The notes under the pieces are model-generated. The model ran no database searches and was not told the DNA's origin. It saw only the letters and a program-made list of their open reading frames with translations. The position numbers and the translations under genes were made by a program. A stretch of 56,605 nucleotides of DNA, from NCBI GenBank assembly GCA_045538895.1, contig JAZQEH010000035.1, forward strand, positions 1 through 56,605, given 5' to 3'. The DNA is from UMGS902 sp045538895 (GTDB lineage: Bacteria; Bacillota; Clostridia; Oscillospirales; CAG-272). Shown piece after piece: positions 1 to 7,394 of the stretch (its first letter is position 1; each line of letters begins with the position of its first letter).

Positions 1-157
1 TAAGGAAAGGTTCCGACACCTCCAAACCTTTTTGTAAAAAAATATTGTCTGTAGCCACGGCTACTTATTAAATATTTTACAGTTTTTCTTTGGTTCTTTC
101 TTCTTAAGAAAGAACACCTTCGTTACTCCCATAAACAATAAATTTTCAGGTGAAAAA
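1..157. repeat. Palindromic repeat element A (partial, right end)
   Basis: Non-coding stretch cut by the left edge of the window. It contains the same core as the element at 47139-47325, in inverted orientation: a GGTTCCGACACCTCC segment, a TTTCTTTGGTTCTTTC segment and a TTCTTAAGAA palindrome. It ends at 132-145 in TAAACAATAAATTT, preceded by CTCCCA, which is the right-hand terminus shared by several other elements in this window. The end lies only a few bases before the mazG ribosome binding site (AGGTGA, 148-153). Confidence 0.7.
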
Positions 158-958
158 ATGGACGAAAAGAAAAAAGCATTATTAAATAAGGAACATTACG
201 ATTTTTACGATTTGTGCGAGGTAATGGAGATTCTGCGTGCTCCGGGTGGCTGCCCCTGGGATATGGAGCAGACTCACGAGAGCATCCGCCAGAACTTCAT
301 TGACGAAACGTATGAGGCTGTTGAGGGAATCGACACAGGCAACAGAGAACTGCTTTGCGAGGAGCTTGGCGACGTTATGATGCAGGTGGTTTTCCATGCA
401 CAGATAGAAAAAGAGGAAAACGGCTTTACTATTGACGACGTTACAGACGGAGTTGTGAAAAAGCTTATTTACCGTCATCCGCACGTGTTTGCGGATACCG
501 TTGCGGATACGTCCGAGCAGGTGCTTGTCAACTGGGAAAAACTTAAATCAAAGGAAAAGAAACGTGATACGGTGACAAGCATCCTTGAGAGTGTGCCAAA
601 GCCTCTTCCTGCACTTATGCGTGCCGAGGAGGTTGGCAAAAAGGCTGCAAAGGTGGGCTTTGATTTTGCAAATGCTGCCGATGCGGCAAAGAAGATTACC
701 GAGGAAACCGAGGAGTTTTTGAACGCTCCCGAAGACATGCGTGAGGAGGAACTTGGAGATTTGCTTTTCGCAGTCGTAAATACCGCACGCAAATACGGTT
801 TGAGTGCCGAGCTTGCGTTGACAAAAGCTACAAACAAGTTTATTTCCCGTTTTTCAAAGGTTGAGAGCGGTGTGCTTGGTGACGGCAAGCGTATGGAGGA
901 ACTTTCCCTTGAGGAACTTGACAAGTATTGGGATAGAGCAAAATTAGAAGAAAAATAG
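158..958 (+). CDS. mazG: MazG-family nucleoside triphosphate pyrophosphohydrolase
   Basis: 266 aa, the usual length for a two-domain MazG. It hydrolyses (d)NTPs to the monophosphate and pyrophosphate and acts as a cytosolic housekeeping enzyme. Two MazG motifs are visible: EELGDVMMQVVFHA in the first half and EELGDLLFAVVN in the second, each with the acidic residues that bind magnesium. The opening segment MEILRAPGGCPWDMEQTHES is the family signature. The ATG at 158 follows AGGTGA closely. It heads a block (mazG, hup, rqcP, yabP, yabQ, divIC) whose order is conserved in spore-forming Firmicutes, where the Bacillus counterpart is yabN. Unlike YabN, no extra methyltransferase domain is fused at the N terminus. 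Confidence 0.95.
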   Translation: MDEKKKALLNKEHYDFYDLCEVMEILRAPGGCPWDMEQTHESIRQNFIDETYEAVEGIDTGNRELLCEELGDVMMQVVFHAQIEKEENGFTIDDVTDGVVKKLIYRHPHVFADTVADTSEQVLVNWEKLKSKEKKRDTVTSILESVPKPLPALMRAEEVGKKAAKVGFDFANAADAAKKITEETEEFLNAPEDMREEELGDLLFAVVNTARKYGLSAELALTKATNKFISRFSKVESGVLGDGKRMEELSLEELDKYWDRAKLEEK

Positions 959-1009
959 TGAAAATAACCAAAAAATGCGTTATTTTTGCTTAAATTTTGA
1001 AAAAAATAC

Positions 1010-1038
1010 TTGAAAAGTAATCATATAAGTGATAGAAT
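1010..1038 (+). promoter_or_regulatory. Sigma-A-type promoter of hup
   Basis: TTGAAA at 1010-1015 and TAGAAT at 1033-1038 are separated by exactly 17 bp. This is close to the vegetative consensus and suits a highly expressed HU gene that starts 60 bp downstream. Confidence 0.75.
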
Positions 1039-1097
1039 GATTATGTACAAAGGCAAAAAGTGCCAAAAGGATTTTATATTTGAAAGGGAAATGGATT

Positions 1098-1370
1098 ATG
1101 AACAAGACAGAACTTATCGAAGCTATCGTTAAGGCTACCGACCTTAAGAAGAAGGACGCAGAGGCAGCTCTCGCAGCAACTATTGACGCTATCGAAACCG
1201 CACTTGCAAAGGGCGAAAAGGTTCAGCTCGTTGGTTTTGGTACATTTGAAACCAAGACTCGTGCAGCTCGTGAGGGCAGAAACCCCAAGACTGGCGAAAC
1301 CATCAAGATCGCAGCTTCCAAGTATCCTGCATTCTCCGCTGGTAAGGCATTCAAGGATAAGGTTAACTAA
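1098..1370 (+). CDS. hup: HU family DNA-binding protein
   Basis: 90 aa, the normal HU length. HU is a homodimeric nucleoid protein that bends DNA without sequence specificity. The signature GFGTFETKTRAAREGRNPKT, which includes the DNA-clasping arm, is complete. An upstream in-frame TTG exists at 1080, but the ATG at 1098 with GAAAGGG at 1083-1088 gives the canonical N terminus MNKTELIEAI. Codon choice (AAG, GCA, GAC) looks like that of a highly expressed gene. It has its own promoter and is followed by a strong terminator, so it is probably transcribed mainly as a monocistron. Confidence 0.97.
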   Translation: MNKTELIEAIVKATDLKKKDAEAALAATIDAIETALAKGEKVQLVGFGTFETKTRAAREGRNPKTGETIKIAASKYPAFSAGKAFKDKVN

Positions 1371-1381
1371 TTTTACTTGAG

Positions 1382-1418
1382 TTTTAAAAAGTCGGCTCCG
1401 AGAGCCGACTTTTTAAAA
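1382..1418 (+). terminator. Rho-independent terminator after hup
   Basis: Long perfect stem (AAAAAGTCGGCTC / GAGCCGACTTTTT) with a CGA loop, directly after the hup stop codon. The T run ends just before the rqcP ribosome binding site. Confidence 0.9.
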
Positions 1419-1433
1419 GCTTTGGAGAAAAAT

Positions 1434-1676
1434 ATGAGAATAGACAAATTTTTAAAAGTGTCCCGTATTATCAAACGCCGCACGGTTGCAAACGACGCCT
1501 GCGACGCTGCACATATCAGCGTTAACGGCAAGGTGGTTAAAGCATCGTACGACGTTAAAGTGGGCGACGTAATTGAAATCGCTTTTGGCGAGCGTGTGCT
1601 TAAGGTGAGAGTTACCGACGTAAAGGACAGCACTAAAAAAGCGGATGCGGCTGAAATGTATGAGGTTATAAACTAA
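1434..1676 (+). CDS. rqcP: S4-domain RNA-binding protein, RqcP/YabO type
   Basis: 80 aa. A compact S4 RNA-binding domain fills almost the whole protein (MRIDKFLKVSRIIKRRTVAN, then DAAHISVNGKVVK). The Bacillus counterpart RqcP (formerly YabO) binds stalled 50S subunits and assists RqcH in adding alanine tails during ribosome-associated quality control; that role is family knowledge, not seen here. An in-frame ATG at 1377 would put the hup terminator inside the gene, so the ATG at 1434 with GGAGA at 1424-1428 is the better start. Its position between hup and yabP matches the conserved Firmicutes order. Confidence 0.9.
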   Translation: MRIDKFLKVSRIIKRRTVANDACDAAHISVNGKVVKASYDVKVGDVIEIAFGERVLKVRVTDVKDSTKKADAAEMYEVIN

Positions 1677-1715
1677 AGCACAGGAGAGCAAAAAAGTTCT
1701 CCTGTGCTTTCTTTT
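1675..1715 (+). terminator. Rho-independent terminator after rqcP
   Basis: 13-bp stem AAAGCACAGGAGA / TCTCCTGTGCTTT followed by CTTTTT. It separates rqcP from yabP, so yabP-yabQ-divIC probably have their own start, perhaps in the AT-rich stretch at 1716-1735. Confidence 0.9.
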
Positions 1716-1745
1716 TGCATATTATATATAAAAAGGAGGGTTTTT

Positions 1746-1991
1746 ATGGCTGGAAGTATTCATTTAAAGGACAGGGAACTGCTCACGCTAAGCGGAGTGA
1801 GCGAGGTACTTTCCTTTGATACCGATTTTATATGTGTTACTACTGATGCCGGCAAGCTTGAGATTGAGGGGGACGGCATGCGTATTTTAAATATGTCATC
1901 CGAAAGCGGTGATATGCTTGTTACGGGCAGGATAGACGGTATATTCTACGCAAAAGCACCTAAAAAGAAGCTGTTGGGTGCCGCAAAATAA
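1746..1991 (+). CDS. yabP: Sporulation protein YabP
   Basis: 81 aa, a small beta-rich protein of the YabP/YqfC family (HLKDRELLTLSGVSEVLSFD, later GDGMRILNMSSESGDMLVTG). In Bacillus it is made in the mother cell and is needed for proper spore formation. The ATG at 1746 follows AAAAAGGAGGG (1730-1740), which decides it over an in-frame upstream ATG at 1704 that lies within the preceding terminator. Its stop codon touches the yabQ leader (TAATG), indicating tight coupling with yabQ. Confidence 0.9.
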   Translation: MAGSIHLKDRELLTLSGVSEVLSFDTDFICVTTDAGKLEIEGDGMRILNMSSESGDMLVTGRIDGIFYAKAPKKKLLGAAK

Positions 1992-2002
1992 TGGAGGTTT
2001 CT

Positions 2003-2584
2003 ATGCAGCAGGCCGCCATAAGTGCGGCACTTTCGGTTTTGCTTGGAATTTTCATGGGAGCTTTGTATGATGTGATACGCTTTGCAAGATTGGTTTTCGG
2101 CTTCAGGGTATCACCACTGTCAAAGCAAAACAAAAACATTGTCGGGTACATATTCGTTTCACTTACGGATTTTTTGTTTTTCGTGATTCTTGCGGTGTGT
2201 ATGTGCGTGTTCTTTTTCCTGACGGGCGACGGGCGTATGCGTGCATACGGACTTTTCGGTGCGTTTTTGGGCTTTTGGCTATATTACAATACGGTAGGCA
2301 GGCTGTTTATATCCGTATCAACCGCTCTTGTAACGCTTTTTAAAAAGGCGGTGAAGTGTGCCTTGCGGCTGCTTCTGACACCTATAATGTTTTTGGCAAG
2401 GCATATTAAAAAAATAGTTTTGCGAATTTTGAAATTACCTATTGTAACAAGCGGCGTAAAGCGGTATAATGATTATATAAGTAAAATGAAGAAAAATGCG
2501 GTTTGCAAGGCTCGCAAAAAGCAAATGCGAAAGCATGGCGCAATACTTAACGGAGGAATGTATGGAAAAGAAAAAATCAAATAA
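2003..2584 (+). CDS. yabQ: Spore cortex biosynthesis protein YabQ
   Basis: 193 aa. At least four hydrophobic segments in the first 120 residues (AAISAALSVLLGIFMGALYD, the region around residue 50, and two more), then a basic cytosolic tail. It is an integral membrane protein required for the spore cortex in Bacillus. Two starts are possible: ATG at 1991, overlapping the yabP stop, or ATG at 2003. I chose 2003 because GGAGG at 1993-1997 sits five bases before it and would lie inside the gene otherwise. The 3' end overlaps divIC by 23 bases. Confidence 0.85.
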   Translation: MQQAAISAALSVLLGIFMGALYDVIRFARLVFGFRVSPLSKQNKNIVGYIFVSLTDFLFFVILAVCMCVFFFLTGDGRMRAYGLFGAFLGFWLYYNTVGRLFISVSTALVTLFKKAVKCALRLLLTPIMFLARHIKKIVLRILKLPIVTSGVKRYNDYISKMKKNAVCKARKKQMRKHGAILNGGMYGKEKIK

Positions 2585-2849
2585 TATACCGGCATCCCTG
2601 CGTATAGCATTTATTGTGTTTCTGGCTTTAGGCTTTATTATAACGGGTGCCCTTTGGATGAAAGGGAATGAGATGCGCCGTGAAAACGATATTCTTGAGC
2701 AGCAGGTAACCTCGCAATCGGAGGAAAATGCACGCAAAGAGGAGCAGTTGAATGCACCTATGGATGAGGACTACGTCCGTGATATCGCTCACGAATACGG
2801 ATACGTAATCCCCGGCGAAGAGTTTTACCCTTTGGATGTAGAGGAATAA
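2562..2849 (+). CDS. divIC: Septum formation initiator family protein (FtsB/DivIC)
   Basis: 95 aa with the family layout: short basic cytosolic N terminus, one membrane segment (IAFIVFLALGFIITGALW), then an extracellular coiled coil (MRRENDILEQQVTSQSEENA) and the C-terminal YVRDIAHEYGYVIPGEEFY motif. DivIC works with DivIB and FtsL at the division septum. The start at 2562 has CGGAGG at 2551-2556; the longer frame from 2496 has no such site. It lies in the order seen in other Firmicutes (yabQ-divIC) and overlaps yabQ. Confidence 0.9.
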   Translation: MEKKKSNNIPASLRIAFIVFLALGFIITGALWMKGNEMRRENDILEQQVTSQSEENARKEEQLNAPMDEDYVRDIAHEYGYVIPGEEFYPLDVEE

Positions 2850-2851
2850 AA

Positions 2852-3724
2852 GTGGAAAAGATTTTATATAAAGGCAAGGAAATCCGCATAGTTGAGCCGT
2901 GCGAAATCGAAAAAGCGGTGGCAGAGCTTTTTACAAAGGCTAACTTTACGCTTTCGAGTGACGTTACAGAGTGCATTGCGTGCGCAAAGGAGAGGGAGAG
3001 AAATCCCCTTGCAAAGCAGGTGCTTGCACGGCTTATCGACAATGTAGAGGCGGCAAAGGAGATTGACGTACCCGTATGTCAGGATACGGGCATGGCGGTT
3101 GTTTTTGTTTATATAGGCGATGAGGTTTATGTAAACGGCAATATCACCGATGCGATAAATGACGGTGTGCGAAAAGCATACGTAGGCGCTTCGCTCCGCC
3201 TTTCGGTGGTGCGTGACCCGCTTTATGACAGAGTGAATACAAACGATAACACTCCTGCAATCGTACATATCCGTGCGGTAAAGGGTGATAAAATCCGTAT
3301 AGTTGCACTCCCAAAAGGGTTTGGAAGTGAAAACATGAGTGCGCTTAAAATGTTTACCCCGTCTGCAAGTGATGACGATATTGTCGGCTTTGTGGTTGAT
3401 ACTGTGAAAAAGGCAGGCTCAAACCCTTGTCCTCCGATTTGTGTCGGAGTCGGCATCGGCGGAGATTTTGAGCAGTGTGCATCTCTTGCAAAGGAGTGCT
3501 TCTGCCGCCCGCTTGACGAGGTGAACAGTGACGAAAGATACGCATTGCTTGAAAGCCGTATGCTCACCGAGATTAACAAAACCGATATCGGACCGCAGGG
3601 CTTTTCGGGTGATACAACGGCACTTGCCGTTAAGATTGCAACGGCACCGACGCACATTGCAGGGCTTCCCGTTGCGGTTAATATTAATTGCCATGTGATA
3701 AGGCATGCAGAAATTGAGATTTAA
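2852..3724 (+). CDS. ttdA: Fumarate hydratase alpha subunit (class I, iron-sulfur)
   Basis: 290 aa, matching the alpha chain of two-subunit class I fumarases and tartrate dehydratases. The three cysteines expected to hold the 4Fe-4S cluster are visible in PVCQDTGMA, NPCPPICVGVGIGG and NINCHVIRHAEIEI. The GTG start lies two bases after the divIC stop. The family normally has its beta subunit directly downstream; here a terminator and an unrelated gene follow, so no beta chain is visible in this window. It probably converts fumarate and malate, or a related hydroxy acid, when paired with a beta chain encoded elsewhere. The symbol reflects the family rather than a proven substrate. Confidence 0.88.
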   Translation: MEKILYKGKEIRIVEPCEIEKAVAELFTKANFTLSSDVTECIACAKERERNPLAKQVLARLIDNVEAAKEIDVPVCQDTGMAVVFVYIGDEVYVNGNITDAINDGVRKAYVGASLRLSVVRDPLYDRVNTNDNTPAIVHIRAVKGDKIRIVALPKGFGSENMSALKMFTPSASDDDIVGFVVDTVKKAGSNPCPPICVGVGIGGDFEQCASLAKECFCRPLDEVNSDERYALLESRMLTEINKTDIGPQGFSGDTTALAVKIATAPTHIAGLPVAVNINCHVIRHAEIEI

Positions 3725-3750
3725 AAAATGCCGCATTTGCGGCATTTTTG
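3723..3750 (+). terminator. Rho-independent terminator after fumarase gene
   Basis: AAAAATGCCGC / GCGGCATTTTT stem with an ATTT loop immediately after the stop codon. Confidence 0.9.
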
Positions 3751-3764
3751 TTTAAGAGGTTTAA

Positions 3765-4226
3765 ATGATAAAGCTTTATAAAAGTGAAATATTTGACGGT
3801 GAGCGTGACAGCGATGCGTCAAAGCGGCTGATTCGTCTTGCGGCAAAGGAGCTTTGCGGAGTGAGCGAGCCGCAGGTTTTGTTAAGCGATACCGGCAAGC
3901 CGTATTTCAAGGATTTACCGATAAAATTTAGTGCAAGTCATAGCGGCAAAGCGGTGATTTTAGCAGTGTCGGACAGAGAAGTGGGTGCCGATATTCAGCA
4001 GATAAAGCCGGACGCTGTCCGCATTGCACCACGCTTTTTTACAGCGAGTGAGTGCGAGTACGTCGGGGATGACGTGATGCGGTTCTTTGAGATATGGACA
4101 AAAAAAGAAGCATACGCAAAGTGGTGCGGAGAGGGATTGGTTTCCTCACGGCATGTTGACGTAACAAATCTTGAGTTTTATACCGAAGTTTACGGTGAAT
4201 ACGTAATCGCCGTATATGAAAAGTGA
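3765..4226 (+). CDS. 4'-phosphopantetheinyl transferase superfamily protein
   Basis: 153 aa. Carries the two diagnostic motifs of the Sfp/AcpS superfamily: SHSGKAVILAVSDREVGADI, with the metal-binding Asp, and FFEIWTKKEAYAKWCGEGL, with the catalytic Glu and Lys. It transfers phosphopantetheine from CoA to a carrier protein serine. At 153 residues it is shorter than a typical 220-residue Sfp pseudodimer and lacks part of the N-terminal lobe. No carrier protein or synthase is visible nearby, so the target is unknown. AGAGGT at 3755-3760 supports the start. Confidence 0.82.
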   Translation: MIKLYKSEIFDGERDSDASKRLIRLAAKELCGVSEPQVLLSDTGKPYFKDLPIKFSASHSGKAVILAVSDREVGADIQQIKPDAVRIAPRFFTASECEYVGDDVMRFFEIWTKKEAYAKWCGEGLVSSRHVDVTNLEFYTEVYGEYVIAVYEK

Positions 4227-4259
4227 AAAAAGGTATCAGTTTTTTCTGATACCTTTTTG
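4226..4259 (+). terminator. Bidirectional terminator, 4'-PPTase / XRE genes
   Basis: GAAAAAAGGTATCAG, loop TTTTT, CTGATACCTTTTT; it lies between two converging genes. Confidence 0.85.
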
Positions 4260-4280
4260 CATTTACATCGGCTGAACACT

Positions 4281-4619
4281 TTATTTTTTCTCTCGCAGAA
4301 CTCTTTTGGTTGTTTTAATAACCTCTGCTAATGCTTTTAATTCGTCCGGTGAGCAATCCTGCAAAATGTCATTGATTATGCCTATAGAAATATGTGTGCT
4401 TTTTGATAAATTTGTATAAACCAATTCATCAAGCGTTGTATCCAATGCGTTTGCTATGCTAACAAGAGTAGGTAGGCTCACCTTTGTTGCAGCACGCTCT
4501 ATATGCGAGATGTTTGAAGGTTCAATCCCCGATATTTCTGCCAGTTGTGCTTGTGTCCAATTTTTGGATTTTCTTATTTCTTTAATTCGTGTTCCTATAA
4601 TACGGTAATCTAATTCCAT
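4281..4619 (-). CDS. XRE-family helix-turn-helix regulator
   Basis: 112 aa. N-terminal Cro/CI-type HTH (IKEIRKSKNWTQAQLAEISG, then IEPSNISHIERAATKVSLPT) in residues 10-65, followed by a short helical tail (CSPDELKALAEVIKTTKRVL) that may dimerise. It is transcribed divergently from the SLOG-fold gene at 4743, and two matching palindromes lie in the shared promoter region at 4663-4675 and 4695-4707. Most likely it represses itself and that gene. No inducer domain is present, so the signal could be a protein partner or the SLOG protein itself (inference). Confidence 0.88.
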   Translation of the reverse strand: MELDYRIIGTRIKEIRKSKNWTQAQLAEISGIEPSNISHIERAATKVSLPTLVSIANALDTTLDELVYTNLSKSTHISIGIINDILQDCSPDELKALAEVIKTTKRVLREKK

Positions 4620-4656
4620 TGCACACCTCTAAAATAAAAAAATATCAGTAAAATTA

Positions 4657-4707
4657 TTGTATATCCTATTAGGATGTGATAAAATAACGCAGATATCCCT
4701 AAAGGAT
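4657..4707 (+). promoter_or_regulatory. Promoter with paired ATCC-N5-GGAT operators
   Basis: TTGTAT (4657-4662) and TAAAAT (4680-4685) are 17 bp apart. ATCCTATTAGGAT (4663-4675) fills the spacer, and ATCCCTAAAGGAT (4695-4707) begins just past the expected transcription start. The two centres are 32 bp apart, about three helical turns. This layout is typical of a repressor operator pair; the adjacent XRE gene is the obvious candidate repressor. The second site is also inside a longer inverted repeat (4681-4720), which may form an RNA hairpin in the leader. Confidence 0.7.
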
Positions 4708-4742
4708 ATTTGCGTTATTTTACAGTCGGAGAGGTGTTAAAA

Positions 4743-5189
4743 TTGACAGTTGTTTTTTTCGGGCACAGAGATACACCGCCTGAAATATATTCAGTTTTGC
4801 TAAAGACGATTACTAAATTAATAGAGGAGCAGAACGCCGATTATTTCTATGTAGGTAATGAGGGAAGTTTTGACAGCATGGTAAAAAGAGTATTAAAAAA
4901 GCTGTCAAAGGAATATCCGCATATCTGTTATTCGGTGGAATTAGCTTATTTGCCGTGGAAAAAGGAACATTATAACATTGATGAAGATTATAACAACACT
5001 TCTGTTTTTGAGGAGCTTGAAAATGTGCCGAAGCGTTTTGCGATTGATAGGCGAAATATGATAATGCTTGATCGTGCGGATATCGTGGTTACTTATGTAA
5101 CTCACTCATATGGCGGTGCGGCAAAGTTTAAGAATATTGCGAAAAAGAAAGGAAAAAAGGTAATTGAGTTGGCATCATACAATTGCTGA
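4743..5189 (+). CDS. SLOG-fold (DUF1273/YpsA-like) protein
   Basis: 148 aa from a TTG start at 4743, chosen because GGAGAGGTG at 4728-4736 precedes it; the frame is open back to 4710, but that would begin inside the operator hairpin. The protein opens with LTVVFFGHRD, the Rossmann strand and Gly-His-Arg motif of the SLOG/DprA-like superfamily, and has ADIVVTYVTHSYGGAAKF near the end, where such proteins bind a nucleotide-like ligand. Members sense or process nucleotide-derived signals, but this subgroup has no established reaction. Its only partner is the divergent XRE regulator. Codon use is more AT-rich than in the neighbouring housekeeping genes. Confidence 0.72.
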   Translation: MTVVFFGHRDTPPEIYSVLLKTITKLIEEQNADYFYVGNEGSFDSMVKRVLKKLSKEYPHICYSVELAYLPWKKEHYNIDEDYNNTSVFEELENVPKRFAIDRRNMIMLDRADIVVTYVTHSYGGAAKFKNIAKKKGKKVIELASYNC

Positions 5190-5193
5190 AGTG

Positions 5194-5591
5194 AATTAAT
5201 GTTTACGATAGGAAACGCCGCTAAGCGGCTACCCCTCATCAGTCAGCTACGCTGCCAGCTTCCCCCAAGGGGGAAGCCTTTGTTTTATTAGCCTTCCCCC
5301 TCGGGGGAAGGTGTCGATCGCGACTATAAACCGAGGTATAAATGTTATTCATTGTTTAGTCGCTTTGTGCCTCGCCTACGGCGATGCTCTTTACTGTCAT
5401 GAGCGATTGACGGATGAGGGGCTTCGTTTCTAAACTAAACATTAATTTACGTTACGGTTATGCACCTACATCGTAGGGCGGGGGTTTATCTCCCGCCGTA
5501 AGCCGTGATTAGATGTCGTAACGGCGGAGGGAGCAAGCCCCCGCCCTACGGTATGTCATTGACATTCCGTATTACCCTAAACAATAATTTA
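5194..5591. repeat. Palindromic repeat element B (double core)
   Basis: Left end AATTAATGTTTA (5194-5205), internal copy TAAACATTAATTTA (5436-5449), right end TAAACAATAATTTA (5578-5591). First core: CTTCCCCCAAGGGGGAAG, then CCTTCCCCCTCGGGGGAAGG and a GGATGAGGGG close. Second core: GTAGGGCGGGGG (from 5473) pairing with CCCCCGCCCTAC (to 5549). It looks like two elements joined end to end and sharing one terminus. No coding frame is credible here. Confidence 0.8.
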
Positions 5592-5599
5592 TTATATTT

Positions 5600-5632
5600 A
5601 ACGTCCCATGTTCGGGGCGTTATTTTTTTTGC
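5600..5632 (+). terminator. Terminator-like hairpin upstream of the phage cluster
   Basis: AACGTCCC, loop ATGTT, CGGGGCGTT followed by eight T. The stem contains one G-U pair. It would insulate the phage cluster from upstream transcription. Confidence 0.6.
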
Positions 5633-5743
5633 AAAAAAGCAAAACTTGCCGAAAAATCCCAACTTTTTTATGGCATAATAAGAACGTAATACAGAAATAT
5701 CTGTAAAACACGGTGAGAACTTTTGCTGAAAGGAGGAAGAAAC

Positions 5744-6052
5744 ATGGATAACGAAAACAAAGCGATTGCAAGCGAAAATGAAGTCCTTGAGGTTCTGACA
5801 CGCATTTTGCGACGTGAGGAAACCGAGGACAGCCTTGTAAAGCTCCGTGAGGAAACAAAAACCACGGCAGAGGACGGAAAAACCTTTACCGAGCGATGCG
5901 AGCGTGTTGAGGTGGTAAAACTCCGTCCCCGTCTTTCGGACGTTACACGTGCCGCCGAACTTATCGGCAAGCACTACGGTATGTTCGGTGAACGCATCGA
6001 GGGTAGTATTGCACTTCCGCTTATCATTTGCGGCGAGGATGAGCTGAAGTGA
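5744..6052 (+). CDS. Phage terminase small subunit
   Basis: 102 aa. The C-terminal half (LSDVTRAAELIGKHYGMFGE) resembles terminase small subunits of phages that infect Firmicutes, and the gene overlaps the large subunit by four bases (GTGA). The small subunit selects DNA for packaging and stimulates the motor. Start at ATG 5744 has AAAGGAGGAAGAAAC before it; the upstream frame from 5723 places that site inside the gene. The N-terminal half is highly charged and probably forms the oligomeric ring with a short DNA-binding part. It is the first gene of the particle cluster. Confidence 0.75.
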   Translation: MDNENKAIASENEVLEVLTRILRREETEDSLVKLREETKTTAEDGKTFTERCERVEVVKLRPRLSDVTRAAELIGKHYGMFGERIEGSIALPLIICGEDELK

Positions 6053-7383
6053 CGCAAAAGCAGTATTTACCCGACATCGTGGGTGGCGGCTACGCAGATT
6101 TCTGGAAAACGAGGTGCCGCTACCGTGTTGTCAAAGGCTCACGTGCGTCAAAAAAGAGCAAGACCACGGCACTCTGGTACATCTATCATCTGCTGAAATA
6201 CCCAGAGGCAAACCTTGTTGTAGTGCGGCGTACCTATCGCACGCTTGAGCGGTCGGCATTTTCCGAACTCAAGTGGGCGATAAAACGGCTCGGTGTCGAG
6301 GAATATTTTGATTTCAAGAGCGCTCCGCTTGAAATCATAGTAAAGGCGACAGGGCAGAGGGTGCTTTTTGCAGGACTCGACGACCCACTTAAGCTTACTT
6401 CGCTTACAGTTTCCTGCGGTGTGCTTTGCTGGATGTGGATTGAAGAGGCATACGAGGTTGACAGTGAGGATGCGTTCAACACGCTTGACGAGAGTATACG
6501 TGGCGAGGTGCCAAACGGGCTTTTCAAGCAGATAACGCTCACGTTTAACCCGTGGAGTGAAAACCATTGGTTGAAGAAACGCTTCTTTGACCGTAAGTCG
6601 CAGGACGTTTTCGCCATGACGGTTAACTACAAGATAAACGAGTGGCTTGACGAAGCCGATTTGCACGTGTTTGAGGAAATGCGTCTGCGTGATCCCGAGC
6701 GTTACCGCGTTTGCGGTCTTGGAGAATGGGGAGTTGGCGGCGGACAGTTTTTCTCGGAGTTTCGCAGTGACGTGCATGTCGTGCGGCCCATGCCGCTTGC
6801 AAACGGAGTGCGTATTTACCGCAGTATCGACTACGGACTTGATGCACTTGCGTGCCTGTTTATTGCGGTTGACTCCTGTGGCAACGCCACGGTTTTCCGA
6901 GAGGTCTATGAGCATGACCTTATCGTTTCGGCTGCTGCCGAGGCTATACGGGAGGCGAGCTGTGGGCTTGATATATACCGCACGCTTGCACCGCCCGATC
7001 TCTGGTCACGGCAAAAGGACAGCGGCAAAAGTATAGCGATGCTTTTTGAGCAGCACGGTGTGCCGCTTTCTGCGGCAGACAACAACCGCATTGGCGGTTG
7101 GATGGCACTTAAGGAGTGGCTTAAGGTGTCTTGCGATGAGAAAGGCGAGGAATCCTCACGCCTTAAAATCAGCAGTAATTGCGAAAATCTTATACGCTGT
7201 CTGCCATCGCTCCTCAGCGATAAAAAACGTATCGGGGACTGTGCAACCGAGCCGCACGAGTTAACCCATCTTCCGGATGCACTTCGCTATTTTGCCGTTA
7301 TGCAAACCGCCGTTCCAAAATCAAAAAGCGGTGTCACCATCAGCGACTTCACAGGCAAAAAGCGGAGAAATCTCAGGTTTTAG
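6049..7383 (+). CDS. terL: Phage terminase large subunit
   Basis: 444 aa, full length for a TerL. ATPase domain: KGSRASKKSKTTALWYI near residue 25 is the Walker-A-like P loop (the variant with Lys in place of Gly found in some phages) and VLCWMWIEEAYEV around residue 125 is Walker B plus catalytic Glu. Nuclease domain: RSIDYGLDALACLFIAVD and HLPDALRYFAVM supply the acidic metal ligands of the RNase-H-like fold. It drives DNA into the prohead and cuts it. The GTG start overlaps the small subunit gene. No frameshift or stop is visible, so both activities appear preserved. Confidence 0.93.
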   Translation: MTQKQYLPDIVGGGYADFWKTRCRYRVVKGSRASKKSKTTALWYIYHLLKYPEANLVVVRRTYRTLERSAFSELKWAIKRLGVEEYFDFKSAPLEIIVKATGQRVLFAGLDDPLKLTSLTVSCGVLCWMWIEEAYEVDSEDAFNTLDESIRGEVPNGLFKQITLTFNPWSENHWLKKRFFDRKSQDVFAMTVNYKINEWLDEADLHVFEEMRLRDPERYRVCGLGEWGVGGGQFFSEFRSDVHVVRPMPLANGVRIYRSIDYGLDALACLFIAVDSCGNATVFREVYEHDLIVSAAAEAIREASCGLDIYRTLAPPDLWSRQKDSGKSIAMLFEQHGVPLSAADNNRIGGWMALKEWLKVSCDEKGEESSRLKISSNCENLIRCLPSLLSDKKRIGDCATEPHELTHLPDALRYFAVMQTAVPKSKSGVTISDFTGKKRRNLRF

Positions 7384-7394
7384 AAAGGAAAAAT

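Noticed and set aside
5194..5591. Insertion sequence with transposase
   Set aside because: No reading frame resembling a transposase occurs in any repeat element of the window; they are non-coding.
6148..6915. Antisense frame (255 aa) across the terminase gene
   Set aside because: It is opposite the conserved terminase motifs and shows no protein-like pattern or start signal.
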